A DNA stretch of 13,871 nucleotides. Origin: RGIG9079 sp964567845 (GTDB lineage: Bacteria > Bacteroidota > Bacteroidia > Bacteroidales > Marinifilaceae). The position numbers and the translations under genes are program-made. Below the pieces are notes generated by a model. That model did no database searches and was not told the origin of the DNA. It saw only the letters and a list, made by a program, of their open reading frames with translations. Location of the stretch: NCBI GenBank assembly GCA_964567845.1, contig CAZMOG010000052.1:1-13871 (forward strand), in the 5' to 3' direction. Positions 7,652-13,871 of this stretch are shown piece after piece (within the stretch, counting starts at the first letter, position 1; each line of letters opens with the position of its first letter).

Positions 7652-8476
7652 TTAATGAGCTTTTCTCTTTTTAAATACAACCCAATTGGTCTGATATTGA
7701 GTATCAGGGTATTTATAACTTAACTCGTATATTCCTCCGCTATCTTCACGAAGCCACCCCCACGCCCAATTTCCCATATCAAGATATAAGGCTTCAGTAT
7801 AACCCATCTGAATGATTGCATTGGCAAAATCTTTACATGTTATCTTATCGAGCGATTGCACTATAGATACAACATCTCCTTTTACACATAATGCTCTATA
7901 GAAGTTCAACTTATTGAATGGAATATATTCTGCCAACTTACCATCTTCAACCAAAATAAGTTGCTGAAAAAAACTGCCCCCCTGCTCCATTGCAATCTCT
8001 TTATGCTGTTGTACACTCTTTCTGCCATCGGAAGATATGTGATTATTATTACCTATAATAAATGTATCTCCGTACGAAGCACAATAACCCGTACAATATT
8101 TGGAAGAGAAACCTTTCTTAGCAATTCCATTCACAACATAGTTACCACAGACATTGAATGGCTTATAGTAATTGAGTCTCTCACCGGTAAAGGTTCCTGC
8201 CACCGATAAAACTATATCGGAATCTGCAATATTGGGGGCAACCGAATCTACAAAATGGATATTTACATTGTAAGCATCAATCACCAAATATGCTATCTGA
8301 TTTACACGATGCGTTTTATACTCTATGTAATGCGTTACTATATGAGTTGTATCGGCAACTTCATGAGCAACATCGGTATCGGTACGGTGATTTACAAGTA
8401 TATGGGATATAATTATGACGAAGAGGAGCAGTAAACCTGCTCCTCCCGCCACTATATATCCTTTTCTACTCTTCAT
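7652..8476 (-). CDS. Membrane-anchored phosphodiester glycosidase-like protein (NAGPA/DUF2233 domain)
   Basis: Protein of 274 aa. Residues 1-6 are basic, and 7-28 form one strong transmembrane helix with no signal-peptidase site, so it is probably an inner-membrane protein with the rest outside the cytoplasm. The C-terminal two thirds match the NAGPA (phosphodiester glycosidase) fold pattern: RALCVKGD (194-201), then a helix DFANAIIQMGYTEALYLDMG (216-235), in place of the family's usual R-T-A...G...LDGG ending. Family members cleave N-acetylglucosamine-1-phosphodiester bonds; in bacteria most are uncharacterised exopolysaccharide or envelope proteins. Here the usual DGGGSS is replaced by DMGNWAWGW, so activity may be altered or lost. 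It starts 13 nt after guaB on the same strand and is likely co-transcribed with it. I am confident of family resemblance, not of activity. Confidence 0.7.
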   Translation of the reverse strand: MKSRKGYIVAGGAGLLLLFVIIISHILVNHRTDTDVAHEVADTTHIVTHYIEYKTHRVNQIAYLVIDAYNVNIHFVDSVAPNIADSDIVLSVAGTFTGERLNYYKPFNVCGNYVVNGIAKKGFSSKYCTGYCASYGDTFIIGNNNHISSDGRKSVQQHKEIAMEQGGSFFQQLILVEDGKLAEYIPFNKLNFYRALCVKGDVVSIVQSLDKITCKDFANAIIQMGYTEALYLDMGNWAWGWLREDSGGIYELSYKYPDTQYQTNWVVFKKRKAH

Positions 8477-8489
8477 TGCGAAGAATGGA

Positions 8490-9986
8490 TTATTTATCCT
8501 TTACGATAACATCGTGAGCACCACCTTCGACAATTGAGGTCGATGAAACCAATGTAATCTTTGCATCACGCTGGAAATCAGGGATAGTAATTGATCCACA
8601 ACTACACATTGTAGAGATAATCTTTCCAAGAGTAACCTCAAGATTATCTTTCATCTTTCCTGCGTATGGAACATAACTGTCAACTCCCTCTTCGAACTTC
8701 ATGGCACCGCCTTTGCCACCCATATCGTAACGTTGCCAGTTACGGGCACGGCTTGAGCCCTCGCCCCAATACTCCTTAACGTAATTGCCGTTCAAGTATA
8801 GCTTTTTGGTTGGCGACTCATCGAAACGGGCAAAGTAACGACCCATCATAAGAAAGTCTGCACCCATTGCCAATGCCAAAGACATGTGATAATCGTGAAC
8901 CAAACCACCATCGCTACAGATTGGTACATAGATTCCTGTTTTCGCCAAATACTCATCACGAGCAGCAGCAACATCAAGAATGGCAGTTGCCTGACCACGG
9001 CCAATTCCCTTCTGCTCACGAGTAATACAAATAGAACCACCGCCTATTCCAACTTTAATGAAATCAGCTCCGGCCTCTACTAAATAGTCGAAACCCTCTT
9101 TATCTACAACATTACCGGCTCCAACAAGCACCTTGCCATTATATTTCTCCTTAATCCAAGCGATTGTCTCTTTTTGCCACTCTGAGAAACCATCGGAAGA
9201 GTCGATACACAAAACATCTACCCCGGCCTCGACCAAAGCAGGTACACGCTCTGCATAATCACGACTATTGATTCCGGCACCTACCAACAAGCACTTTGTC
9301 TCGGGATCAAGCAACTCATTTGGATTTTCACGGTGAGAATCATAATCCTTACGGAACACAAAATATACCAAGTGTTGATCCTCATCGATAATTGGCAATG
9401 TATTCAACTTATTGTCCCAGATAATCTGATTTGCCTCTGAAAGCGAGATTCCCAATTTACCAACAGTCAATTTCTCAAATGGGGTCATGAAATCCTTAAC
9501 CAAGGCATTACGACCATCATGATCCAAACGATAATCTCTGCTTGTCAAAATACCAAGAAGTTTACCGTTTGCAGTACCGTCGTCGGTTACTCCCATTGTT
9601 GTGTGACCTGTATATTCAATAATCTTCTCAACCTCTGCAAGAGTTGCATCGGGACGAACATTTGAGTCACTTGGAACAAATCCGGCCTTAAATTTCTTAA
9701 CACGACGAACCATCTCCGCCTGACTCTCAATTGGTTGTGAACCAAAGATAAATGACAAACCTCCGTTACGCGCCAACTCAATTGCCAATCCGTGATCAGA
9801 GACAGACTGCATAATTGCAGATACAAATGGAATGTTCAATGTAATTGCAGGCTGTTCACCCTTCTTGTACTTTACCAAAGGGGTCTTCAAGCACACATTA
9901 GCAGGAGTACACTCCTTTGTTGTTAGTCCCGGAATTAGCAAATACTCACCAAATGTACGGGAAACTTTCTCGATAATCTGAGCCAT
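8490..9986 (-). CDS. guaB: IMP dehydrogenase, Tritrichomonas-like type
   Basis: Protein of 498 aa that oxidises IMP to XMP with NAD+, the first committed step to guanine nucleotides. The TIM-barrel catalytic domain is split by a pair of CBS domains (about 105-220). Catalytic Cys320 sits in GIGGGSICITREQ; the flap Arg419-Tyr420 is in SSRARNWQRYD; Asp262 is in CIDSSDG, Asp359 in CSDGG and Glu432 in FEEGVDSY. Relative to the Tritrichomonas foetus enzyme as I recall it, these residues are shifted by one (Cys319, Arg418, Tyr419, Asp261, Asp358, Glu431), and long stretches agree. The usual bacterial type opens with a different N-terminal motif (LTYDDVLL-like); here it is TFGEYLLIPGL. The gene has its own promoter 3' of the BASS transporter gene and probably co-transcribes the NAGPA-like gene. 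Function is near certain; a second, conventional guaB elsewhere is possible. Confidence 0.97.
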   Translation of the reverse strand: MAQIIEKVSRTFGEYLLIPGLTTKECTPANVCLKTPLVKYKKGEQPAITLNIPFVSAIMQSVSDHGLAIELARNGGLSFIFGSQPIESQAEMVRRVKKFKAGFVPSDSNVRPDATLAEVEKIIEYTGHTTMGVTDDGTANGKLLGILTSRDYRLDHDGRNALVKDFMTPFEKLTVGKLGISLSEANQIIWDNKLNTLPIIDEDQHLVYFVFRKDYDSHRENPNELLDPETKCLLVGAGINSRDYAERVPALVEAGVDVLCIDSSDGFSEWQKETIAWIKEKYNGKVLVGAGNVVDKEGFDYLVEAGADFIKVGIGGGSICITREQKGIGRGQATAILDVAAARDEYLAKTGIYVPICSDGGLVHDYHMSLALAMGADFLMMGRYFARFDESPTKKLYLNGNYVKEYWGEGSSRARNWQRYDMGGKGGAMKFEEGVDSYVPYAGKMKDNLEVTLGKIISTMCSCGSITIPDFQRDAKITLVSSTSIVEGGAHDVIVKDK

Positions 9987-10019
9987 ATTCTATAATTTAA
10001 TTTAAATTTCTTCTTAATC

Positions 10020-10051
10020 TGCAAATGTACAACTTTCAAAAAACATTTGCA
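10020..10051. repeat. 9-bp perfect inverted repeat over the guaB promoter
   Basis: TGCAAATGT at 10020-10028 and ACATTTGCA at 10043-10051 are exact reverse complements separated by 14 nt. One arm covers most of the -7 box, the other touches the -33 box. The centre-to-centre distance of 23 bp is about two helical turns, which would suit a dimeric repressor. It may instead arise by chance because both promoter boxes contain related TTG-rich words. Confidence 0.55.
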
Positions 10052-10052
10052 A
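10022..10052 (-). promoter_or_regulatory. Promoter of guaB (TTG-N20-TACATTTG)
   Basis: On the minus strand, TTG (10052-10050) is followed after exactly 20 nt by TACATTTG (10029-10022), a perfect TAnnTTTG box. The start site falls near 10015, giving a leader of about 29 nt. It lies in the 81-nt gap after the transporter, so guaB can be expressed independently of the proS operon. Confidence 0.75.
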
Positions 10053-10067
10053 TAGGGTAGCCACCCT

Positions 10068-10967
10068 TTATTTATCTGATTTGTGTTGCCATATCTGCAC
10101 CGAGTTCACAATGTTCTGCCACAAAATGTATGCAGCAGGAACAATACATGCAACAGGATTCAGATAGGATTGTGTCATCCAGATGGCAAGAATTGTGTTT
10201 TTCTGTCCTAACCCCTGCCCCCCGACTATTGCATCACCATATTTACGACCAATACGACGACCAAGGGTAAACTGAACCAAACATACCGCAAGTGCAGCCA
10301 CAAGACATAGTGCAAATTGTTCCAAACTCAAAACTCCACTTCCTAACTCTTTAATGATAAATTTTGTTGCTCCGGCCATTACAAACATCAGGGTAATGTT
10401 CCACAAATAGAATGTAACTTTCTGAAGCTTTTTCATCTTGTTGTGTAGACTTTTTGAAATTTTCTCAACAATAAGAGCAAGCACCAATGGTCCCAATATC
10501 AAAGGTATTACCCTTTTACAGATATAGAATACAGTACCCCAGAACGAGAAATTTTCAACACTGCTCATAAAACTGAAATATATGGGGGCCACTAATGCTG
10601 CGCAAACATTACACAACAACAAATATGTTGTCAATATACCAACATTACCACCAAGCATTCCTGCAATAACCGGCGAAGCATTGGCTGTCGGAATAAAGAT
10701 ACAAATCATTACCCCTTGCGCCAGAATTGCATTCAGTGGTGAAAGCAACAAATAACACAAAAGCGATACTCCCAATTGGAAAGTCAAGAGCCACCAATGT
10801 AAAGGGGTAAAGTGTAAATCCTTTAATGATACCTTACAATAGGTAAAAAGCAACATTGAAGATATCAAATATGGAGACAAAAACGATAACTCTGCCAACC
10901 ATCTATATCCAAAAATTCCTGCTGCCATTGCGGCCAGCAGGAATAGTGATTTTAACTGTTGTGACAC
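10068..10967 (-). CDS. BASS-superfamily (bile acid:sodium symporter-like) transporter
   Basis: Integral membrane protein of 299 aa with about 9-10 hydrophobic helices. The BASS pattern is seen in the IPTANASPVIAGMLGGN stretch (about 92-107), a discontinuous-helix motif, and in GQGLGQKNTILAIWMTQSYL followed by NPVACIVPAAYILWQN (about 250-285), which matches the family's conserved G-QN...P region. BASS members move bile acids, pantoate, pyruvate or other organic anions with sodium; the substrate cannot be told here. The start is GTG at 10967, only 4 nt after the pepT stop; the next in-frame ATG (residue 14) would cut the first helix. The tight spacing makes it the third gene of the proS-pepT operon. 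Confidence 0.82.
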   Translation of the reverse strand: MSQQLKSLFLLAAMAAGIFGYRWLAELSFLSPYLISSMLLFTYCKVSLKDLHFTPLHWWLLTFQLGVSLLCYLLLSPLNAILAQGVMICIFIPTANASPVIAGMLGGNVGILTTYLLLCNVCAALVAPIYFSFMSSVENFSFWGTVFYICKRVIPLILGPLVLALIVEKISKSLHNKMKKLQKVTFYLWNITLMFVMAGATKFIIKELGSGVLSLEQFALCLVAALAVCLVQFTLGRRIGRKYGDAIVGGQGLGQKNTILAIWMTQSYLNPVACIVPAAYILWQNIVNSVQIWQHKSDK

Positions 10968-10971
10968 CTTA

Positions 10972-12192
10972 TTACAAATTTACGTAAAGTTCAGATATTC
11001 TAACAATTACCTTAACTGCACTCTCAAGGGTATCAACCGACACATACTCATATTTTCCGTGCATATTCATCGCACCCGAGAAGAGATTCGGAGTTGGCAT
11101 TCCCATATATGACAATCTTACTCCGTCGGTTCCTCCACGAATAGGCTGAATTGCCGGTTTTACATTACAATCCATCATTGCCTGACGTGCAATATCAACC
11201 ACAAAACGTACCGGTTCAATCTTCTCTAACATGTTTGCGTATTGGTCACGAAGTTCCAGTTTTACAACATCGCCAAACTTCTTAACCATGTCAGCAACAA
11301 GATTCTCAATCAGTTTCTTTCTTCTGTTGAAGTTATCGAAATCAAAGTCACGAATAATCATCTCGATCTCGGTGCTCTCAACCCCTCCTTTGATGGTATA
11401 TACATGGAAGAATCCCTCATATCCCTCAGTTGCCTCGGGTACCTCACGTTTGGGCATATTTGCCAGAAAGTATTGACTCAAAGCGATAGAGTTTACCATT
11501 CTGTTTTTTGCATAACCGGGATGATAATTTTTTCCTATGAAAGTTACCTTTGCGTATGCAGCATTGAAGTTCTCATACTCCAAACAGCCCTTCTCGCCTC
11601 CATCCATTGTATAGGCATACTTGGCTCCAAACTTCTCCAGGTCGAAATGGTCTGCACCCTCGCCAATCTCCTCGTCGGGAGTTATGCAAACAGCAATCTT
11701 TCCGTGCTTGATTTCGGGATGCAGGATAAGATACTCCATTGCTGTCAATATCTCCGCTATTCCAGCCTTATCATCGGCTCCAAGAAGAGTTGTTCCGTCG
11801 GTAACAACCAATGTGTCACCAACAAAATTCTTCAACTCCGGACTACTTTCGAGCGTAATTGCAATTCCCTGCTCCTCATTCAACAGAATATCCCCTCCGT
11901 TATACTCCACCAAGCGAGGTTTCACATCTTTACCTGAAAAATCCGGGCTTGTATCCATGTGAGCAATAAAGCCCAATACAGGCACCTCTTTTTCAACATT
12001 AGAGGGCAAAAATCCCATTACATAGCTATTCTCATCGACAGATACATCGGACATTCCTATTTCGCGCATCTCGTCGGCCAACTGCTTGGCAAAAACAGTC
12101 TGCTCAGGGGTACTTGGTGTTGTATGTGTGTGTGGATCAGATTGGGTAGCACACTGAACATACTTCAAAAAACGCTCTAAAACCTGTGTCAT
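10972..12192 (-). CDS. pepT: Peptidase T (tripeptide aminopeptidase)
   Basis: Cytoplasmic M20B dizinc exopeptidase of 406 aa that removes the N-terminal residue from tripeptides. The active site is complete: His78 and Asp80 in AHMDTSPD, bridging Asp140 in LLGADDKAG, catalytic Glu174 and zinc ligand Glu175 in TPDEEIGEG, Asp197 in YTMDGG and His378 in NMHGKYEYV. Their positions fall within one residue of those of E. coli PepT (78, 80, 140, 173, 174, 196, 379). The ATG at 12192 was chosen. An in-frame ATG at 12261 exists, but its 23 extra residues overlap proS and have no counterpart in the family. It lies 11 nt after proS, so it is co-transcribed with it. Confidence 0.96.
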   Translation of the reverse strand: MTQVLERFLKYVQCATQSDPHTHTTPSTPEQTVFAKQLADEMREIGMSDVSVDENSYVMGFLPSNVEKEVPVLGFIAHMDTSPDFSGKDVKPRLVEYNGGDILLNEEQGIAITLESSPELKNFVGDTLVVTDGTTLLGADDKAGIAEILTAMEYLILHPEIKHGKIAVCITPDEEIGEGADHFDLEKFGAKYAYTMDGGEKGCLEYENFNAAYAKVTFIGKNYHPGYAKNRMVNSIALSQYFLANMPKREVPEATEGYEGFFHVYTIKGGVESTEIEMIIRDFDFDNFNRRKKLIENLVADMVKKFGDVVKLELRDQYANMLEKIEPVRFVVDIARQAMMDCNVKPAIQPIRGGTDGVRLSYMGMPTPNLFSGAMNMHGKYEYVSVDTLESAVKVIVRISELYVNL

Positions 12193-12203
12193 ATTTATCT
12201 TAG

Positions 12204-13679
12204 TTAATAAGCTTTTGCAATCAATACTCTGCGGTGAGATGGTTTTCCGGTAACCATACATTTACCCTCCTCCTCTTCACCTTCGAATGGGATACAACGG
12301 ATTGTTGCCTTTGTATCGGCCTTGATCTGCTCCTCGGTCTCGGTTGTTCCGTCCCAGTGACACAAGAAGAAACCTCCCTTAGTCTCAATCAATTTCTTAA
12401 ACTCCTCGTAATCATCAACTTTGGTAATCATTGACTCACGGAAGTCGTATGCCTTTTTATAGATATTCTGCTGAATTTCATCCAACAGAGCAACTATCTT
12501 CTCCTCAACTCCTCCGATAGGCAAGGTCTCCTTTGAAAGTGTATCTCTACGAGCAACCTCAATGGTTCCATTCTCCAAATCACGCTCACCGATAGCCAAA
12601 CGAACGGGAACACCCTTCAACTCATACTCTGCGAACTTCCAACCCGGCTTTTGAGTATCGTCGTCATCGAACTTAACAGATACGCCCAACGATTTCAATT
12701 TGGCAATAAGTGGCTCAACCCTCTCTGAGATTTTCTGCAATCCCTCGGATTTCTTGAAGATAGGAACAATTACAACCTGAATAGGAGCCAACTTTGGAGG
12801 CAACACCAAACCGTTATCATCAGAGTGAGCCATAATCAAAGCACCCATCAAGCGTGTTGACACTCCCCACGATGTGGCCCAAACATACTCCAATTTTCCT
12901 GTCTTATCTGTAAACTGCACATCAAATGCCTTTGCAAAATTCTGACCCAGGAAGTGCGATGTTCCAGCCTGCAAAGCCTTACCATCCTGCATCAAAGCCT
13001 CGATTGTACAGGTATCCAAAGCTCCGGCAAAACGCTCATTATCACTCTTATGACCCATAATCACAGGCATAGCCATCCACTCGCGAGCAAACTGCTCATA
13101 AACATGAATCATTTTCTGAGTCTCCTCGATAGCCTCCTCTTTTGTTGCATGGGCGGTATGTCCCTCCTGCCACAAGAACTCGGCAGTACGCAAGAAGATA
13201 CGTGTACGCATCTCCCAACGCATTACGTTTGCCCACTGATTACACAAAATAGGAAGGTCACGATATGATTGAATCCAGTTCTTATATGTATTCCAAATAA
13301 TAGTCTCGGAGGTTGGGCGAATAATAAACTCCTCTTCCAACTTTGCAGCAGGATCAACAACAACTCCTGCTCCATTTGGATCATTCTTCAAACGATAGTG
13401 AGTAACAACCGCACACTCTTTAGCAAATCCTTCAACATGGTCAGCCTCTTTTGAAAAGAATGACTTAGGAATCAACAAGGGGAAATATGCGTTATAGTGT
13501 CCTGTCTCTTTAAACATGTTATCCAATTGGCGTTGCATCTTCTCCCAAATTGCATAACCGTATGGTTTGATTACCATACAACCACGCACTGCCGACTGCT
13601 CTGCAAGACCCGCCTTTACCACTAACTCGTTATACCACTGCGAATAATCTTCACTTCGAGATGTTAAAAATTTTCCCAT
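12204..13679 (-). CDS. proS: Prolyl-tRNA synthetase (archaeal/eukaryal-like short type)
   Basis: Class II aminoacyl-tRNA synthetase of 491 aa that charges tRNA-Pro. Visible parts are RPTSETIIW (121-129, proline/ATP site), motif 2 RWEMRTRIFLRTAEFLWQEGHTAHAT (split at 154-163 and 164-179), the TSWGVSTRLMGALIMAHSDD region (269-288, motif 3), an anticodon-binding domain (about 298-400) and a C-terminal domain (about 415-491) ending in Tyr491. That last domain contains Cys468 and Cys477 within a family-typical zinc-like region. There is no INS editing domain between motifs 2 and 3, which separates it from the E. coli type. It is the first gene of the minus-strand operon with pepT and the BASS transporter. 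Confidence 0.96.
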   Translation of the reverse strand: MGKFLTSRSEDYSQWYNELVVKAGLAEQSAVRGCMVIKPYGYAIWEKMQRQLDNMFKETGHYNAYFPLLIPKSFFSKEADHVEGFAKECAVVTHYRLKNDPNGAGVVVDPAAKLEEEFIIRPTSETIIWNTYKNWIQSYRDLPILCNQWANVMRWEMRTRIFLRTAEFLWQEGHTAHATKEEAIEETQKMIHVYEQFAREWMAMPVIMGHKSDNERFAGALDTCTIEALMQDGKALQAGTSHFLGQNFAKAFDVQFTDKTGKLEYVWATSWGVSTRLMGALIMAHSDDNGLVLPPKLAPIQVVIVPIFKKSEGLQKISERVEPLIAKLKSLGVSVKFDDDDTQKPGWKFAEYELKGVPVRLAIGERDLENGTIEVARRDTLSKETLPIGGVEEKIVALLDEIQQNIYKKAYDFRESMITKVDDYEEFKKLIETKGGFFLCHWDGTTETEEQIKADTKATIRCIPFEGEEEEGKCMVTGKPSHRRVLIAKAY

Positions 13680-13704
13680 TTTCTTTATTTTATTTAAAAC
13701 AAGG

Positions 13705-13737
13705 CAAAATTAAGGATTTTTTTGAGTATAGTTCCAA
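13705..13737 (-). promoter_or_regulatory. Putative promoter of the proS operon
   Basis: The minus strand reads TTG (13737-13735), a 22-nt gap, then TAATTTTG (13712-13705), an exact -7 box. The gap is slightly longer than the usual 19-21 nt. The box lies 25 nt before the proS ATG. Confidence 0.5.
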
Positions 13738-13755
13738 TAAAAACCACTATTTTTA
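13721..13755 (+). promoter_or_regulatory. Weak putative promoter of the right-edge lipoprotein gene
   Basis: TTTG at 13721-13724 and TATTTTTA at 13748-13755 (7 of 8 to TAnnTTTG) are separated by 23 nt, longer than normal. It overlaps the region of the proS promoter in the opposite direction. Confidence 0.3.
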
Positions 13756-13781
13756 CGCTGTAATTATAAAATGTAGCGCAT

Positions 13782-13871
13782 ATGAAGAAAATAACACTTA
13801 TTTCAGTTTGTATGTGTGCGTTGTTATGCGTATCATGCATATCTCTATACTCAAGCGGAAGTTCGAATAGC
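13782..13871 (+). CDS. N-terminus of a putative lipoprotein, cut by the window edge
   Basis: An open frame starts at ATG 13782 and runs 30 codons to the window edge without a stop. It reads as a signal peptide: KK at residues 2-3, hydrophobic core 4-17, then VSC with Cys19 as a plausible lipidation site, followed by Ser-rich ISLYSSGSS. The family cannot be known from 30 residues. It is divergent from proS with a 102-nt gap. A longer frame overlapping it from 13661 covers the proS start and shows no protein character, so this shorter one was preferred. Confidence 0.6.
   Translation, partial: MKKITLISVCMCALLCVSCISLYSSGSSNS

Noticed and set aside
10054..10067. Small hairpin AGGGT-AGCC-ACCCT right after the BASS transporter stop, considered as a terminator
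   Set aside because: The stem is only 5 bp and the nearest T-run on the minus strand is about 11 nt away, inside the guaB promoter, so termination is unlikely to be strong.
11242..11937. A 231-codon open frame on the plus strand inside pepT
   Set aside because: It lies entirely antisense to a well-conserved peptidase, has no promoter box or family pattern, and its composition is what reverse-complement coding sequence gives.
12193..12261. N-terminal extension of pepT to an upstream ATG
   Set aside because: It would overlap proS by 58 nt and add 23 residues with no counterpart in PepT; the ATG at 12192 aligns with the family start.
13771..13776. Start-stop mini-frame ATGTAG just before the edge lipoprotein
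   Set aside because: It is six bases in an AT-rich leader and easily occurs by chance; nothing else supports a regulatory upstream frame.

Overview
The window looks like chromosomal DNA of a Bacteroidales (Bacteroidota) bacterium. The evidence is the moderately low GC, the near absence of Shine-Dalgarno sequences, several promoters of the Bacteroidetes type (TTG about 20 nt before TAnnTTTG), A-rich leaders, many signal peptidase II lipoproteins, a DUF3332 lipoprotein, and a short prolyl-tRNA synthetase of the archaeal/eukaryal-like type. No species can be named. No mobile element, CRISPR array, tRNA, rRNA or toxin-antitoxin pair is visible. It is mostly a housekeeping region, with eleven complete protein genes and one cut off at the right edge.

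Left part (1-2800): cinA (minus strand; NMN amidohydrolase / competence-damage protein) is divergent from a two-gene operon made of queH (epoxyqueuosine reductase) and an EamA-type drug/metabolite transporter, whose stop and start overlap as ATGA. Middle (2900-6900): a monofunctional haem catalase (katA, plus) converges on a lipid-anchored M1 zinc aminopeptidase (minus), and the two reading frames overlap tail to tail by 50 bp. A 221-bp AT-rich divergent region separates the peptidase from a small DUF3332 lipoprotein (7117-7593, plus), which has a clear promoter and an intrinsic terminator.

Right part (7650-13679, all minus): read in the direction of transcription, the order is proS (prolyl-tRNA synthetase), pepT (tripeptidase T) and a BASS-superfamily transporter, tightly packed with gaps of 11 and 4 nt. 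guaB (IMP dehydrogenase) follows with its own strong promoter, and 13 nt after it comes a membrane-anchored phosphodiester-glycosidase-like (NAGPA/DUF2233) protein. Beyond proS, a divergent lipoprotein gene begins at 13782 and runs off the window.

The most notable item is the IMP dehydrogenase. It is not the usual bacterial sequence type but closely resembles, as recalled, the enzyme of the protist Tritrichomonas foetus, with its signature residues at matching positions. Its promoter boxes lie inside a perfect 9-bp inverted repeat. I found no clearly new multi-gene system; the remaining observations are regulatory layout and a few uncharacterised envelope proteins.
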